Below the pieces are notes generated by a model. The model had not been told where the DNA came from, ran no database searches, and was given only the letters and a program-made list of their open reading frames with translations. Positions 1-8,903 of a stretch of DNA of 64,000 nt are shown one piece after another (position 1 is the first letter of the stretch; each line of letters opens with the position of its first letter). This stretch comes from Pandoraea bronchicola (GTDB lineage Bacteria; Pseudomonadota; Gammaproteobacteria; Burkholderiales; Burkholderiaceae), in contig NZ_CABPST010000004.1 in NCBI RefSeq assembly GCF_902459805.1, positions 186,001-250,000 of the forward strand, given 5' to 3'. The position numbers and the translations under genes are program-made.

Positions 1-2
1 CC

Positions 3-503
3 GCGATTGTCGCCGGAAGTCTTGCGGGCGCCGTGCTGCTGCTGAGGTTGCAGCCCGAGGTTCTGTTACGTGCGCTGGCGTGGTTCATCTGCGGCTATGC
101 CGTGTTTTCGCTGATCGGGCCGCGTGCGAAATCGCGTCTGTCGCAAGCATGGGCGGTGCCGTTCGGCGCCTTGGGCGGCATGTTCGGGGCGATGTTCGGC
201 AGCGGCGGATTCATCTTCGCGATCTATCTGACGAGTCGTCTCGAGCGCGTCGAAGCCATGCGGGTAACGCAAGCCACGCTCATCGGCTTCAGTACGCTGG
301 CGCGGGCCACGCTCTTTCTGTTCGCCGGGGTCTACGCCAACGTGTCGATGCTCGTGACGGCGGCGTCGCTGATACCGGCGATGATCGCCGGTATGTGGCT
401 CGGCAAGCACATCACCCTGCGGCTCTCGCGCCAGCAGTTCGTGAAGGCAGTCAATCTCGTCGTACTGGCCGCGGGCATCGCGCTCCTGCTGCGCAGCCGA
501 TAA
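3..503 (+). CDS. TauE/SafE family anion exporter, C-terminal part (5' end outside window)
   Basis: The frame is open from the left edge, so only the last 166 residues are seen. They are strongly hydrophobic, with about four to five membrane segments separated by short basic loops, and contain the glycine-rich stretch FGALGGMFGAMFGSGG, which is typical of the second half of TauE/SafE permeases. Family members export sulfite, sulfoacetate or related organic anions through the inner membrane; the substrate cannot be told here. The PfkB kinase gene follows after 87 bases on the same strand. The LysR protein two genes downstream could be its regulator, but that is only inferred from proximity. Confidence 0.85.
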   Translation, partial: AIVAGSLAGAVLLLRLQPEVLLRALAWFICGYAVFSLIGPRAKSRLSQAWAVPFGALGGMFGAMFGSGGFIFAIYLTSRLERVEAMRVTQATLIGFSTLARATLFLFAGVYANVSMLVTAASLIPAMIAGMWLGKHITLRLSRQQFVKAVNLVVLAAGIALLLRSR

Positions 504-590
504 CGCGATACGGCACCCCGGCGTGCGCCCGAAGTGCGCTGGCAGCGGGTATGCTGACGGCCTCGCCCCACCACCCACGGCCCTCATCTC

Positions 591-1520
591 ATGTCTCTGC
601 CCGCCTTGCTCGTCTTCGGCGAAGCCCTCACCGATCTGATTCGTCAACCCGGCGGCGATGGCCGCCAGTGGGTGAGTCGCGCGGGGGGCGCGTGCTGGAA
701 TGTCGCGCGGGTATGCGCAGGGATGGGCGTGGCAACGGGTTACGGCGGCGCGATCAGCACCCATGCGCCGTTTGGCACCGAATTACTCGCCCTCTCCCGT
801 GCTGCCGGTCTGGACGAACGGTATTTGCAGCCGGTCGATGCCCCGCCGCTCGTGGCCATCGTGCATCGGCACAATCCGCCCGCGTACTTCTTTCTCGGCG
901 AGGGTGCCGCCGATCTCGCCTTCGATCCCGGCGCGCTGCCGTCCGGCTGGCAACACGCCGCCCGCGTCGCGCACTTCGGCTGCATCAGCCTCGTGCGAGA
1001 ACCGTTGGCGGGCACGCTTCTTTCGCTGGCAGCGCAATTGCATGCGCGCGGTGTGGCCATCAGCTTCGATCCGAACCTGCGCAATCTGATGGGCCCCGGC
1101 TATCTCGACACCTTCACGCAGATGGCAATGCTCTCGACGTGGCTCAAGCTCTCGATGGAAGACCTGCGCGGACTTTACCCCGGCCGTCCCGATGACGATG
1201 CACTGGCAGACCTGCGCCGTATCGCGCCCCAGGCGTCGGTATTACTGACAGACGGCGAACACGGCATGCGACTGCTGCTGCCCGACGGTTCGACGCTCGT
1301 CCAACCGGCATACCCCGTCAATGTGGCCGATACGGTCGGCGCAGGCGACGCCGCCATTGGCGGCTGGCTGGCCAGTCTGTCGCGCGACCCCGATGCGCCC
1401 CTCGCCGGTCACTTGCGCCGCGCGGCCGCCGCCGCAGCCCTCGCCTGCACGCACACGGGGGCGCATGCACCGGGTTGGCAGGCCGTGGAGGCGCTCATCG
1501 CCGCCCACCCCTACGATTGA
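591..1520 (+). CDS. PfkB-family carbohydrate kinase (fructokinase-like)
   Basis: The 309-residue product is a full-length ribokinase/PfkB fold sugar kinase. The N-terminal signature region has GEALTDLI and AGGACWNVAR (about residues 10-41). The C-terminal ATP/anion-hole motif DTVGAGDA lies at residues 247-254, with D253 as the expected catalytic base. Such enzymes phosphorylate a sugar hydroxyl with ATP; fructose is the commonest substrate of close relatives, but no residue seen here settles it. No sugar transporter is adjacent, so the context does not add to the substrate call. The next gene, a LysR regulator, begins 69 bases downstream. Confidence 0.9.
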   Translation: MSLPALLVFGEALTDLIRQPGGDGRQWVSRAGGACWNVARVCAGMGVATGYGGAISTHAPFGTELLALSRAAGLDERYLQPVDAPPLVAIVHRHNPPAYFFLGEGAADLAFDPGALPSGWQHAARVAHFGCISLVREPLAGTLLSLAAQLHARGVAISFDPNLRNLMGPGYLDTFTQMAMLSTWLKLSMEDLRGLYPGRPDDDALADLRRIAPQASVLLTDGEHGMRLLLPDGSTLVQPAYPVNVADTVGAGDAAIGGWLASLSRDPDAPLAGHLRRAAAAAALACTHTGAHAPGWQAVEALIAAHPYD

Positions 1521-1545
1521 ACGTCAAGTCAATCATTCGAATAAT

Positions 1546-1577
1546 GGCTATGATGAGGATCAATCATCACCATAGCC
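1546..1577. promoter_or_regulatory. inverted repeat GGCTATG...CATAGCC upstream of the LysR gene
   Basis: Perfect 7-bp arms GGCTATG (1546-1552) and CATAGCC (1571-1577) flank an 18-base AT-richer centre and end 12 bases before the LysR start codon. LysR proteins commonly bind interrupted palindromes that overlap their own promoter, so this is a candidate autoregulatory operator. The role is inferred. Confidence 0.4.
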
Positions 1578-1589
1578 GATGAATTCAAC

Positions 1590-2498
1590 ATGACGCCGGA
1601 CCAATTGCTGACCTTCGCGACGGTCGCCGAGCTGGGCAATATCAGCCACGCGGCGCAGGCGCTGCATCTGTCGCAGCCCGCAGTCTCCGGACAATTGCGG
1701 TTGTTGCAGGAGTCGTTTGGCGAGCCGCTGTACCGGCGCGACGGGCGCGGTATCCGGCTGACTGCGGTGGGTGAGCAGGTCGCGGTGTACGCCAACAAAT
1801 TGCGGCAGGACTACCGCCAGGCGCTCGCGCTGCGCGACAGCTTGCGCGGCATGGAAACCGGCGCGTTGCGCATCGGTGCGAGCACCACGCCCGCCAGTTA
1901 TCTGCTGCCGTATGTCATCGCGGAATTCCACCAACGCTACCCCGCGGTAGGCCTGCACATCGTCGACGGCAACACCAGCGAAATCGTGGCGCAACTCGAC
2001 CGTCTCGACGTCGCGTTCATCGAAGGCGCCGTGCCGCCGGGCCTGTCGCCGGAGATCGCGGTGCGTCCCTGGCGCGACGACGAGGTCGTCGCGATTGCAC
2101 GTGTCGACCACCCGCTTGCACAACATCCGGAAGGCGCATCGTTGCAGGCCATTGCCGAATACCCGTTGATCCTGCGCGAACCGGGGTCAGGGGTACGGGC
2201 GCTGGTGGCCCGCGCGTTCTCGGTGGCCGGGCTCACGCCACGCGTGGCGCTGGAATTGGCCGGGGTCGAGAGTATCAAGGAGGCCGTAAGGGCGGGCATG
2301 GGCGTGGGCTTCGTCTCGGCGATGTCGATGCGCCACGAAGATGCCGCACTCGCCTCGGTCCGCATCGATCCGCCACACGGTCTCAAGCGTTTGCTCACGG
2401 CGCTCGTGCCGCACGCCGACGCCCTGTCGCGCCCCACCGAGCGCTTTCTTGCCCAGTGCTTTACGCAGGACGCCGCCGGTCCGGCTGCGCTGCGGTGA
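1590..2498 (+). CDS. LysR-family transcriptional regulator (CysL/YeiE-like)
   Basis: 302 residues, the usual LysR length. The N-terminal winged helix-turn-helix (about residues 1-60) reads LLTFATVAELGNISHAAQALHLSQPAVSGQ, followed by the linker helix and an effector-binding domain starting near GALRIGASTTPASYLLP (about residue 90). That effector-domain opening is characteristic of the CysL/YeiE branch of LysR proteins, which often control sulfur or small-anion genes. This fits loosely with the TauE/SafE exporter two genes upstream. An inverted repeat lies just before the start. It converges with the SDR gene on the other strand. Target genes are not determined. Confidence 0.9.
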   Translation: MTPDQLLTFATVAELGNISHAAQALHLSQPAVSGQLRLLQESFGEPLYRRDGRGIRLTAVGEQVAVYANKLRQDYRQALALRDSLRGMETGALRIGASTTPASYLLPYVIAEFHQRYPAVGLHIVDGNTSEIVAQLDRLDVAFIEGAVPPGLSPEIAVRPWRDDEVVAIARVDHPLAQHPEGASLQAIAEYPLILREPGSGVRALVARAFSVAGLTPRVALELAGVESIKEAVRAGMGVGFVSAMSMRHEDAALASVRIDPPHGLKRLLTALVPHADALSRPTERFLAQCFTQDAAGPAALR

Positions 2499-2583
2499 CA
2501 CGTGCGAGCGACCCCATCGTACGCTGCACGGCACTCGTCGCATTGCCCACCGGACCGGCCCGTCAGGCCGATCTCCTACGGCC

Positions 2584-3690
2584 TTATTTGAAATCCCAAG
2601 CCATTTGTTCGGCCACTGACGTCGCTTCCGAAGAGCGCACACACACCTCGAGATAATCGGTCACGGGCGGCGGCGGCGGTGTCCCTTCCGAAAGCAGACG
2701 ACGGTTGTCGAACACATAATCGAGCGCCGCAAACGCACCGTATCGACGCAGCGCCTTGGCCATCAGACGACTATTGCCGTGTCCCAACTGACGCGCCAGC
2801 GCGGGCGTCAGGCGCGCGATCTCGGCTTCACCGATATGCCGGAAACGCTCGCCCAGCGGCGCCACGCCGCGCGCTTTCGCCAACGCCGCCTCGATCTGGC
2901 CAATCGTGCGCGCACTGCCCTCACCGGCCGAGATGTGATACAGGTCGTGACGCAAGTGCGGCAGGAACGCGAGATCGATCAGCGCGTCGGCGCAGAAATC
3001 GACGGGCACCACATCGAGCCTGTCCTCGAGACCGCAGGTGAACGCGCCGAGCAACTGGACCATGCGAAACATCCAGAAGATGCTGCCGGACGGCTCACAC
3101 CCCAGGCGCGTGTGCCCCACGACGATGGACGGCCGCGCAATGACCAGCGGCAGGCCCGGCCACTCGCTGCGCAGGCGTCGCTCGGCATCGGCCTTCGATG
3201 CGGTGTAAGGCACGACTTGATGATCCGCCAGCGCAAGATCGTGCGACTCGCGAACCACGCCCGAGAGCGAATCGCCGCACGCCATCGCCGTGCCCACGTG
3301 CACGAAGCGCTCGAGCACCGGCGACGCTGCGACCGCACGAGCGAGCGCCAGCGTGCCGGTCACATTGACGGCGTCGAGTTGCGGATGCGCAGAAAAGGTC
3401 GCAATCGCCCCGGCGTGGATGACATGCGTGACGCTGCGCATGCGAGGGTCGTCTTCGAACGAGACCGGCTGCGCAAGGTCGCCGCACACGATGTTCGCTT
3501 CACTGAGCGCGAGCCGGCACACCGGCGCGACCCGGAAGCGATCCATCGCGGCACGCACGCGCGCCAGACCGTCACTGGTGGTACGCGCGCGCACGAGAAG
3601 CAACAACGACGGGCCGAATCCGTCCTTGAGAAGCTGGGCGAGAACGGCACCTCCCACAAAACCGGTACCACCGGTGACGAGAATTCGCAT
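2584..3690 (-). CDS. SDR-family NAD(P)-dependent oxidoreductase (extended/thioester-reductase-like)
   Basis: 368 residues counting from ATG at 3690. This start is chosen because the Rossmann motif TGGTGFVG (residues 7-13) then lies at the extreme N-terminus, as in extended SDRs; a longer upstream frame to 3804 exists but codes for low-complexity residues. The catalytic pattern is Y162-x3-K166 (YTASK), with a T/S at about 134 (HVGTAMACGD). The domain resembles the male-sterility/thioester-reductase NAD-binding group, which reduces acyl thioesters or modifies nucleotide sugars; the substrate is unknown. The gene starts 40 bases downstream of the mipA stop on the same strand and may share its transcript. 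Confidence 0.85.
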   Translation of the reverse strand: MRILVTGGTGFVGGAVLAQLLKDGFGPSLLLLVRARTTSDGLARVRAAMDRFRVAPVCRLALSEANIVCGDLAQPVSFEDDPRMRSVTHVIHAGAIATFSAHPQLDAVNVTGTLALARAVAASPVLERFVHVGTAMACGDSLSGVVRESHDLALADHQVVPYTASKADAERRLRSEWPGLPLVIARPSIVVGHTRLGCEPSGSIFWMFRMVQLLGAFTCGLEDRLDVVPVDFCADALIDLAFLPHLRHDLYHISAGEGSARTIGQIEAALAKARGVAPLGERFRHIGEAEIARLTPALARQLGHGNSRLMAKALRRYGAFAALDYVFDNRRLLSEGTPPPPPVTDYLEVCVRSSEATSVAEQMAWDFK

Positions 3691-3730
3691 GGCAATGGCC
3701 TCGCTGAAAAACAGAACCGCGACGCGTTCG

Positions 3731-4606
3731 TCAGAACGTGTAGTCGAGCGTTGCGGCGACCTGATAGTTGGTCTTGTTGAATACGATGGGACTCTTCGAC
3801 GCATTGCCTGTGTAGCGCATGACGCCGCCGGCCACCGTGGTGCTCCAGTGCTTGGTGAACTTGTGCGTCCAGTTCGCCGTCAGGCTCACGCCGTAAAGGC
3901 CGCCACCCACCGCGTACTGGCGATAGCCCGAATTCAGGCTCTGGTTCTGCGTCACGCCGAAATAAGTCTGCGCGTACTTGCCGCTGGCAAAGTGCGCGGT
4001 CGCGCCAACGCCGACCGAATCGGTGGGCGACTTGAAAAGCACGCTGTCCACGGCGAAGCGGTAGACGTTGCCGCGCTCGCGATTGGACAGCGGGATATCC
4101 GTCGCCACGCTCACGACGGCCAGATCGCCAATGGCGTAGCCGGCTTGCAACGTGGTGAAGACCGAGCCCTTGATGTCCCCCATGCCGCGCAACTTGTCCG
4201 AGCCGGAGTCGAGCCCCTTGGCCTTGTCCTTGCGCCCGCCGTCGTATGACAGCGCGGCCGACAAGAAGAAGCCCGCCGGCAACGAGAGTCGATAGCCGAT
4301 GCCGCCCAGACCGACGAACACGCCATAGGGCGTTTGCAGCGCGAGGTTGAGTGCCGGCGTGGCGCGATACTCGTTGCTGCCCATGTAGCGCGGGGAGTAG
4401 CCCATACCGCCGCCAATCGTGAATTCGTAGCCGCTCTCCGGTGCCTGCGACGGCAGGCTCTGGTCGGGCTGAATGCCGCTGTACCGGGCTGGCTCGACCG
4501 CAAAGGCGTGCGAGGCAGCCCCTGCCAGCAACAGCCCTGCGGCGCATACCGCAAGACGGGGAAGATGGCGATTGCGACGGCGGTGACGGGGGTAGCGACT
4601 TTTCAT
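3731..4606 (-). CDS. mipA: MipA/OmpV family outer membrane protein
   Basis: 291 residues. The start at 4606 is chosen for its Shine-Dalgarno TAGGAG seven bases upstream. A very basic leader (MKSRYPRHRRRNRH) precedes a hydrophobic segment ending in SHAFA, a signal peptide for export. The mature part has alternating beta strands, GGGMGYSPRYMGS near the start and a C-terminal aromatic residue in ATLDYTF, as in outer membrane barrels. MipA/OmpV proteins are linked to murein enzymes or, in Pseudomonas, to polymyxin sensing with the ParRS system. Here the gene is divergent from an OmpR-type two-component system and shares a 252-base control region with it, so regulation by that system is a natural inference. 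Confidence 0.85.
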   Translation of the reverse strand: MKSRYPRHRRRNRHLPRLAVCAAGLLLAGAASHAFAVEPARYSGIQPDQSLPSQAPESGYEFTIGGGMGYSPRYMGSNEYRATPALNLALQTPYGVFVGLGGIGYRLSLPAGFFLSAALSYDGGRKDKAKGLDSGSDKLRGMGDIKGSVFTTLQAGYAIGDLAVVSVATDIPLSNRERGNVYRFAVDSVLFKSPTDSVGVGATAHFASGKYAQTYFGVTQNQSLNSGYRQYAVGGGLYGVSLTANWTHKFTKHWSTTVAGGVMRYTGNASKSPIVFNKTNYQVAATLDYTF

Positions 4607-4730
4607 GGCACTCCTACAAGATCGATGCGTTTCTGTTGTCAGGGAATTACGGTTTGCAGATGAATCGCAAAGTGAACGCATGGTAGGCGTGAAGCGAGCG
4701 CGTGGCTGTTACCTGATTTAGGAGAGTTGT

Positions 4731-4752
4731 GAACAAATGTTTTCATTTGTTC
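4731..4752. promoter_or_regulatory. 22-bp palindrome between mipA and the two-component system
   Basis: Perfect inverted repeat GAACAAATG-TTTT-CATTTGTTC, 125 bases upstream of mipA and 107 bases upstream of the response regulator start. It has no run of T after it and lies in the middle of a divergent control region. An operator is therefore more likely than a terminator. Confidence 0.55.
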
Positions 4753-4858
4753 GCGGGTTTGAAACGCCCGCCCGGCGGGACTCAGGGGCAGTAGAATGCG
4801 CCTCACGGGAGTGCCGCCGAGCGTGTGCGGCACAGCACAACAGGAAAGGAATACGGCC

Positions 4859-5563
4859 ATGTACCGTGTCTTGCTGGTCGAAGACGATGCGCGGCTGGCG
4901 GCGCTTGTCACGGAATACCTGCACGCCTATCGCTTCGAAGTGATGGTCGTTGCCAACGGCGCGCGCGCTTTGGAGCGCTTTCGCGCATTTGCACCGGATA
5001 TCGTGGTGCTCGATCTGATGCTTCCCGGCATGGACGGCATGGAAATCTGCCGCCAGTTGCGCGGCGTGAGCACCACTCCGATCCTGATCCTCACGGCGCG
5101 AGAAGACACCTACGATCAGGTCGCGGGCCTGGAAGTGGGCGCCGACGATTACGTGGTCAAGCCGGTCGAGCCGCGACTGCTGCTCGCGCGCCTGCGCGCG
5201 CTGTTGCGACGCGCCGTCCCCGTGGGCGAGATCGAAGTCCCCCACGACGACGGGCTGGCGTTCGGCCAGTTGCGCATCGTGCCACGCGACCGCACGGTGT
5301 TCTGGCGCGGCGCCCCCGTCGAGTTGAAATCCAACGAATTCAGCCTGCTGCTGATTCTGGCGCGCGGCGCCGGGCGTGTGGTCACCCGAGACGAGATCCT
5401 GCAGCAATTGCGCGGCATCGAATTCGACGGCATCGACCGCACGGTCGACGTCGGCATTTACCGGTTGCGCAAACGCTTCGAAGACACCGACGGTGAACCG
5501 CAACGTATCAAAACTGTCTGGGGACGCGGCTATCTGTTCAGCCCGTCGGCCTGGGAGAGTTGA
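4859..5563 (+). CDS. OmpR-family DNA-binding response regulator (RstA/ParR-like)
   Basis: 234 residues from ATG 4859, preceded by AGGAAAGGA. The receiver domain (1-120) has the acidic pair E8-D9-D10, phospho-acceptor D52 (VLDLMLPGMDG) and the conserved K101 (DDYVVKP). The C-terminal winged helix (about 135-230) has the OmpR features ELKSNEFSLLLILA and the TVDVGIYRLRKRFED recognition region, ending in IKTVWGRGYLF. It activates or represses transcription once phosphorylated by the histidine kinase gene that starts three bases after its stop. The nearest family I can name is RstA/ParR, by overall look only. Likely targets are its own operon and divergent mipA. Confidence 0.93.
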   Translation: MYRVLLVEDDARLAALVTEYLHAYRFEVMVVANGARALERFRAFAPDIVVLDLMLPGMDGMEICRQLRGVSTTPILILTAREDTYDQVAGLEVGADDYVVKPVEPRLLLARLRALLRRAVPVGEIEVPHDDGLAFGQLRIVPRDRTVFWRGAPVELKSNEFSLLLILARGAGRVVTRDEILQQLRGIEFDGIDRTVDVGIYRLRKRFEDTDGEPQRIKTVWGRGYLFSPSAWES

Positions 5564-5566
5564 GCC

Positions 5567-6868
5567 ATGTTTCGCATTCTTCTGAAGCTTTATATCCTTG
5601 TCGGCATCTCCGTCGTCGCGGCCATACTGTTGATCACATACACGTTCGGCCATCTCTTCTACGACATCCTGAACCGTTCGGCGCAAAGCCAGCTCGGCGG
5701 CTACGCTTGGCTGATCAACAATGCCCTCGCGAACGTGCCGGAGTCCGAGTGGCCCAAGTTCATCGCCGAGTTCGAAACGAAAGGCAAAGACAAGTTCGAA
5801 CTCAAACCGCTCAAGGATTTCCCGGTGCCGAAAGAATATGCGCGAAAGGACCTCGATGCGGGCCTGCCGATCGCGAACGGCACCGACGGCGATCACTACG
5901 CCATGCGTTTGCGCGACTCCCAATGGGTCCTGACGTCGGTGAGCGGCACCGACCTGAGCGTGAAGCAAATCAACTACCTCGCCTACGCCTTGCTCGCGGT
6001 GCTCATGCTCATTGCCGTACTGACGTGGGTGCGCTGGTACTGGAACGACTTGCAGGCGCTCAATCGTGCGGCGAGCCGCTTCGGAGAGGGTGATTTCAAC
6101 TCACGGGCGAAGGTCTCACGCTTCTCGAACCTGACGGCGCTCGTGAACGTATTCAACACGATGGCCGAGCGTATCGAGCGCTCCATCAAGGCCCAGAAGG
6201 ACATGATCAACGCGGTATCGCACGAGTTGCGTACGCCGATCGCGCGCCTCGACTTCGGGCTGGAAATTCTTCAGCATCGCCGTCACGAAGCCGACGCCGA
6301 CGACCGAATCAACGCACTCAAGGGCGATATTCGCGAACTCGACGAACTGGTGACCGAACTGCTCTCGCTCGCGCGTCTGGATCAGATCACGGCACCGCCC
6401 GCGCGCCACGCCGTCTCGCTACGCCTGATGTTCGACAGCCTCGCGGCGAATTGCACGGAAGTGCTGGCCGCGCGCTCGATTGCGCTCGACATTGCCGCCG
6501 AGCCGGGCGCAGATTGCGTCGAGGTCGAACCCAAGCTGCTCGCACGTGCCGTACAGAACCTGCTCAACAACGCCATGCGACACACGTCGCGGCGCATTGT
6601 CTGCGGGGCGAAAACCTGCGAAGACGGCGGCGTCATGATCTACGTCGACGACGACGGCGAAGGCGTGCCGGCGGCCGAGCGCGTGCGCATCTTCGAGCCC
6701 TTCCACCGGCTCGACAGCAGCCGCAACCGGGCGACGGGCGGCTTCGGCCTGGGGCTCGCCATCGTGCGACGCATCGCGCTGCTGCATGGCGGGCGCGTCG
6801 GCGTCGACACGTCACCGCTCGGCGGCGCGCGCTTCATCATCACGCTTCCCGGCATTTGCGCCGGTTGA
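5567..6868 (+). CDS. sensor histidine kinase (RstB/ParS-like)
   Basis: 433 residues. Membrane segments lie at about residues 7-28 and 138-158, enclosing a periplasmic sensor domain of about 110 residues rich in lysine and glutamate. A HAMP region follows, then the H box with H219 in NAVSHELRTPIARLDF. The ATPase part shows the N box NLLNNAMRH, the G1 box DDDGEGVP, an F-box HRLDS and the G2 box GGFGLGLAIV. It autophosphorylates and passes phosphate to the regulator encoded directly upstream. A strong hairpin terminator follows the gene. The stimulus is unknown; the MipA neighbour suggests envelope or cationic-peptide stress. Confidence 0.93.
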   Translation: MFRILLKLYILVGISVVAAILLITYTFGHLFYDILNRSAQSQLGGYAWLINNALANVPESEWPKFIAEFETKGKDKFELKPLKDFPVPKEYARKDLDAGLPIANGTDGDHYAMRLRDSQWVLTSVSGTDLSVKQINYLAYALLAVLMLIAVLTWVRWYWNDLQALNRAASRFGEGDFNSRAKVSRFSNLTALVNVFNTMAERIERSIKAQKDMINAVSHELRTPIARLDFGLEILQHRRHEADADDRINALKGDIRELDELVTELLSLARLDQITAPPARHAVSLRLMFDSLAANCTEVLAARSIALDIAAEPGADCVEVEPKLLARAVQNLLNNAMRHTSRRIVCGAKTCEDGGVMIYVDDDGEGVPAAERVRIFEPFHRLDSSRNRATGGFGLGLAIVRRIALLHGGRVGVDTSPLGGARFIITLPGICAG

Positions 6869-6910
6869 CGCAAGACAGCGCCCCGGTCAGACGCCCACGC
6901 AAAACCCTAC

Positions 6911-6938
6911 GGCCGGCGAGCGATTCGCCGGCCGTTTT
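6911..6938 (+). terminator. intrinsic terminator after the sensor kinase gene
   Basis: Perfect 9-bp stem GGCCGGCGA/TCGCCGGCC with a 5-base loop, followed by GTTTTC. It ends the two-component operon and separates it from the porin gene. Confidence 0.8.
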
Positions 6939-7038
6939 CATTGCAGCGTCTCTTTTTGGATAACGATGGATTGTCATGTTCGCGACATGTTGGCCGCTTA
7001 CATTGGCGGCTCAATTTAATCCCAAAGAGGACCTTGTC

Positions 7039-8169
7039 GTGAAACCCAACTTCCGCATTGCGGCGGCCGGGTGCTGCCTGGCGTTCGCCAGCAGCCTGCC
7101 CATGCCCGCTCTGGCCCAGTCTAACGTTCAGCTCTACGGGCTGATCGACTCGGGCGTCGAATTCCTCACCAACGCCGACAAGAATGCCGCCGGCAACACC
7201 GTCAACCTGACACGCTTCACCTCGGGCAACCTTGCCGGTTCGCGCTGGGGCATCAAGGGCACCGAAGATCTCGTCGGTGGCAACAAGGCCCTGTTCCTGC
7301 TCGAGAACGGCTTCAACCTCGGCAATGGTCAATCGCTGCAGGGCGGCCGCGAGTTCGGTCGTCTGGCCTACGTCGGCCTGTCGAACCAATCGTTCGGCAC
7401 CTTCACGATCGGCCGCCAGGGCGGTGTGTTCCTTGACTGGGTGAGCAAGTTCAACCCGCTCAACAACGCCGTGTACGCTATCAAGATGCAGGACACGGCC
7501 TTCTCCGATCGTCTGGACAACAGCCTTCGCTACACCGGCAAGCTCGGCGCGTTCGAAGCCATGGTCCAGTACTCGAAGGGCTATGACGACGTGAACTTCG
7601 GCAGTGCCACGCCGGGCGACAACCGCCGTGCGCAAGTCGTCGACGCCGGTGTTCGCTACGCCAGCGGCCCGCTGTCGTTCGTGATCGCCTACGACCAGAA
7701 GAACGGCGGCTCGACCCTGCCCAACGCGGCCCTGACCTCGAAGGTCGGTGGCTATGAAGGCAACATTGATCGCCGTATCGCGGCCGCTGTGCAGTACTCG
7801 CTGCAAAGCGTCGATCTGTACGTGGGCTATCGCTACCTCAACGCCAAGGCGATCCACCTCTCGGCCCTGAACAAGAGCCCCGTGGAGGCCTCGAGCTACT
7901 ACTGGCTGGGCACGACGTGGCACGCCATGCCGGCACTCGACCTGTCGGCCACGGCCATGTACCAGGACTTTTACGGCACGAACCGCGACCCGCTTTCGTT
8001 CCAGGTCAGCGCCGACTACAGTTTCTCGAAGCGTACCGACGTCTACGTCAACCTCGGCTATGTCGTGAACCGCAACGGGTCCGACCTCGGCCTGAACGGT
8101 TTCGGCACCAACGTGGTGGCCGGCAAGAACCAGTTCGGCACGATGGCCGGCATCAAGCACACGTTCTGA
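7039..8169 (+). CDS. Gram-negative general porin (Burkholderiales OmpC-type)
   Basis: 376 residues from a GTG start at 7039, chosen because AAAGAGGA lies eight bases before it. A signal peptide ends at ALAQ, and the mature protein opens with SNVQLYGLIDSGVEF, the standard start of these 16-strand trimeric porins. RWGIKGTEDLVGGNKALF and the terminal strand GTMAGIKHTF, ending in phenylalanine, are family hallmarks. It lets small hydrophilic solutes cross the outer membrane. Its TGA stop overlaps the start of the ABC transporter ATPase (TGATGATG), so the porin and an inner-membrane importer are probably made from one transcript. This is an uncommon pairing and suggests a shared substrate. Confidence 0.93.
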   Translation: MKPNFRIAAAGCCLAFASSLPMPALAQSNVQLYGLIDSGVEFLTNADKNAAGNTVNLTRFTSGNLAGSRWGIKGTEDLVGGNKALFLLENGFNLGNGQSLQGGREFGRLAYVGLSNQSFGTFTIGRQGGVFLDWVSKFNPLNNAVYAIKMQDTAFSDRLDNSLRYTGKLGAFEAMVQYSKGYDDVNFGSATPGDNRRAQVVDAGVRYASGPLSFVIAYDQKNGGSTLPNAALTSKVGGYEGNIDRRIAAAVQYSLQSVDLYVGYRYLNAKAIHLSALNKSPVEASSYYWLGTTWHAMPALDLSATAMYQDFYGTNRDPLSFQVSADYSFSKRTDVYVNLGYVVNRNGSDLGLNGFGTNVVAGKNQFGTMAGIKHTF

Positions 8170-8171
8170 TG

Positions 8172-8897
8172 ATGGGCGACACTCGCGCTTCGCATGGCGG
8201 CACACCGCTGCCGCAGCCGGGCGTGTCGGTGTCGCTGCGCGCGTTGCACCAGACTTTCGGTGCAACGCGCGTACTCGACGGCATCGATCTCGAGGTGCCG
8301 GCCGGCACCACCACCGCCCTGCTCGGCCCCTCTGGCTGCGGCAAGAGCACCCTGCTCAAACTGCTCGCCGGTTTGCTCGCCCCCACTGGGGGCGAAATCC
8401 GTTTCGACGACACGGTCGTCGCCAGCGACACCGTCTGCCACGCGCCCGAGCGGCGCTCGCTCGGCATGGTGTTTCAGGACTACGCGCTGTGGCCGCACAT
8501 GAGCGTGGCCGCGAACGTGGCGTTCCCGCTCGAGATGCGTGACAAGGGTCGGATCGGACGCGTCGAGCGCAGCGCACGTGTCGAAGAAGCACTCTCGCTC
8601 GTCGGTCTGGCCGGTCTCGGCTCACGCCGGCCGCAGGCGCTCTCTGGCGGCCAGCAACAGCGCGTCGCGCTCGCGCGCGCCATCGTCGCGGCCCCGCGGC
8701 TGCTGCTGTTCGACGAACCGCTATCCAACCTCGACCGCGATCTGCGCACACGTTTGTGTACCGATATCGGCGCGCTGCTCTCGCGTCTTGGCACCACTGC
8801 CGTCTATGTCACACACGACCGCGACGAAGCCGAGGCGCTGGCCGACCAGATCGTGATCCTCGCCCACGGGCGCGTTGACAAACGTATTACGAGGTAG
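8172..8897 (+). CDS. ABC transporter ATP-binding protein (Fe3+/spermidine-type importer family)
   Basis: 241 residues. Walker A is GPSGCGKST (about residues 53-61), the Q-loop is MVFQDYALWPHMSV, the signature is ALSGGQQQRVALARA, Walker B is LLLFDEPLSNLD and the switch histidine is in YVTHDRDEAEALAD. The start is ambiguous: ATG 8169 overlaps the porin stop and ATG 8172 follows at once. The C-terminal regulatory domain found in larger relatives such as PotA or MalK is missing, so this is a minimal ATPase. It powers the permease encoded two genes downstream. The family label (FbpC/PhnT-like) rests on the fused permease and on the type of binding protein. Confidence 0.9.
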   Translation: MGDTRASHGGTPLPQPGVSVSLRALHQTFGATRVLDGIDLEVPAGTTTALLGPSGCGKSTLLKLLAGLLAPTGGEIRFDDTVVASDTVCHAPERRSLGMVFQDYALWPHMSVAANVAFPLEMRDKGRIGRVERSARVEEALSLVGLAGLGSRRPQALSGGQQQRVALARAIVAAPRLLLFDEPLSNLDRDLRTRLCTDIGALLSRLGTTAVYVTHDRDEAEALADQIVILAHGRVDKRITR

Positions 8898-8903
8898 CCC
8901 ATA

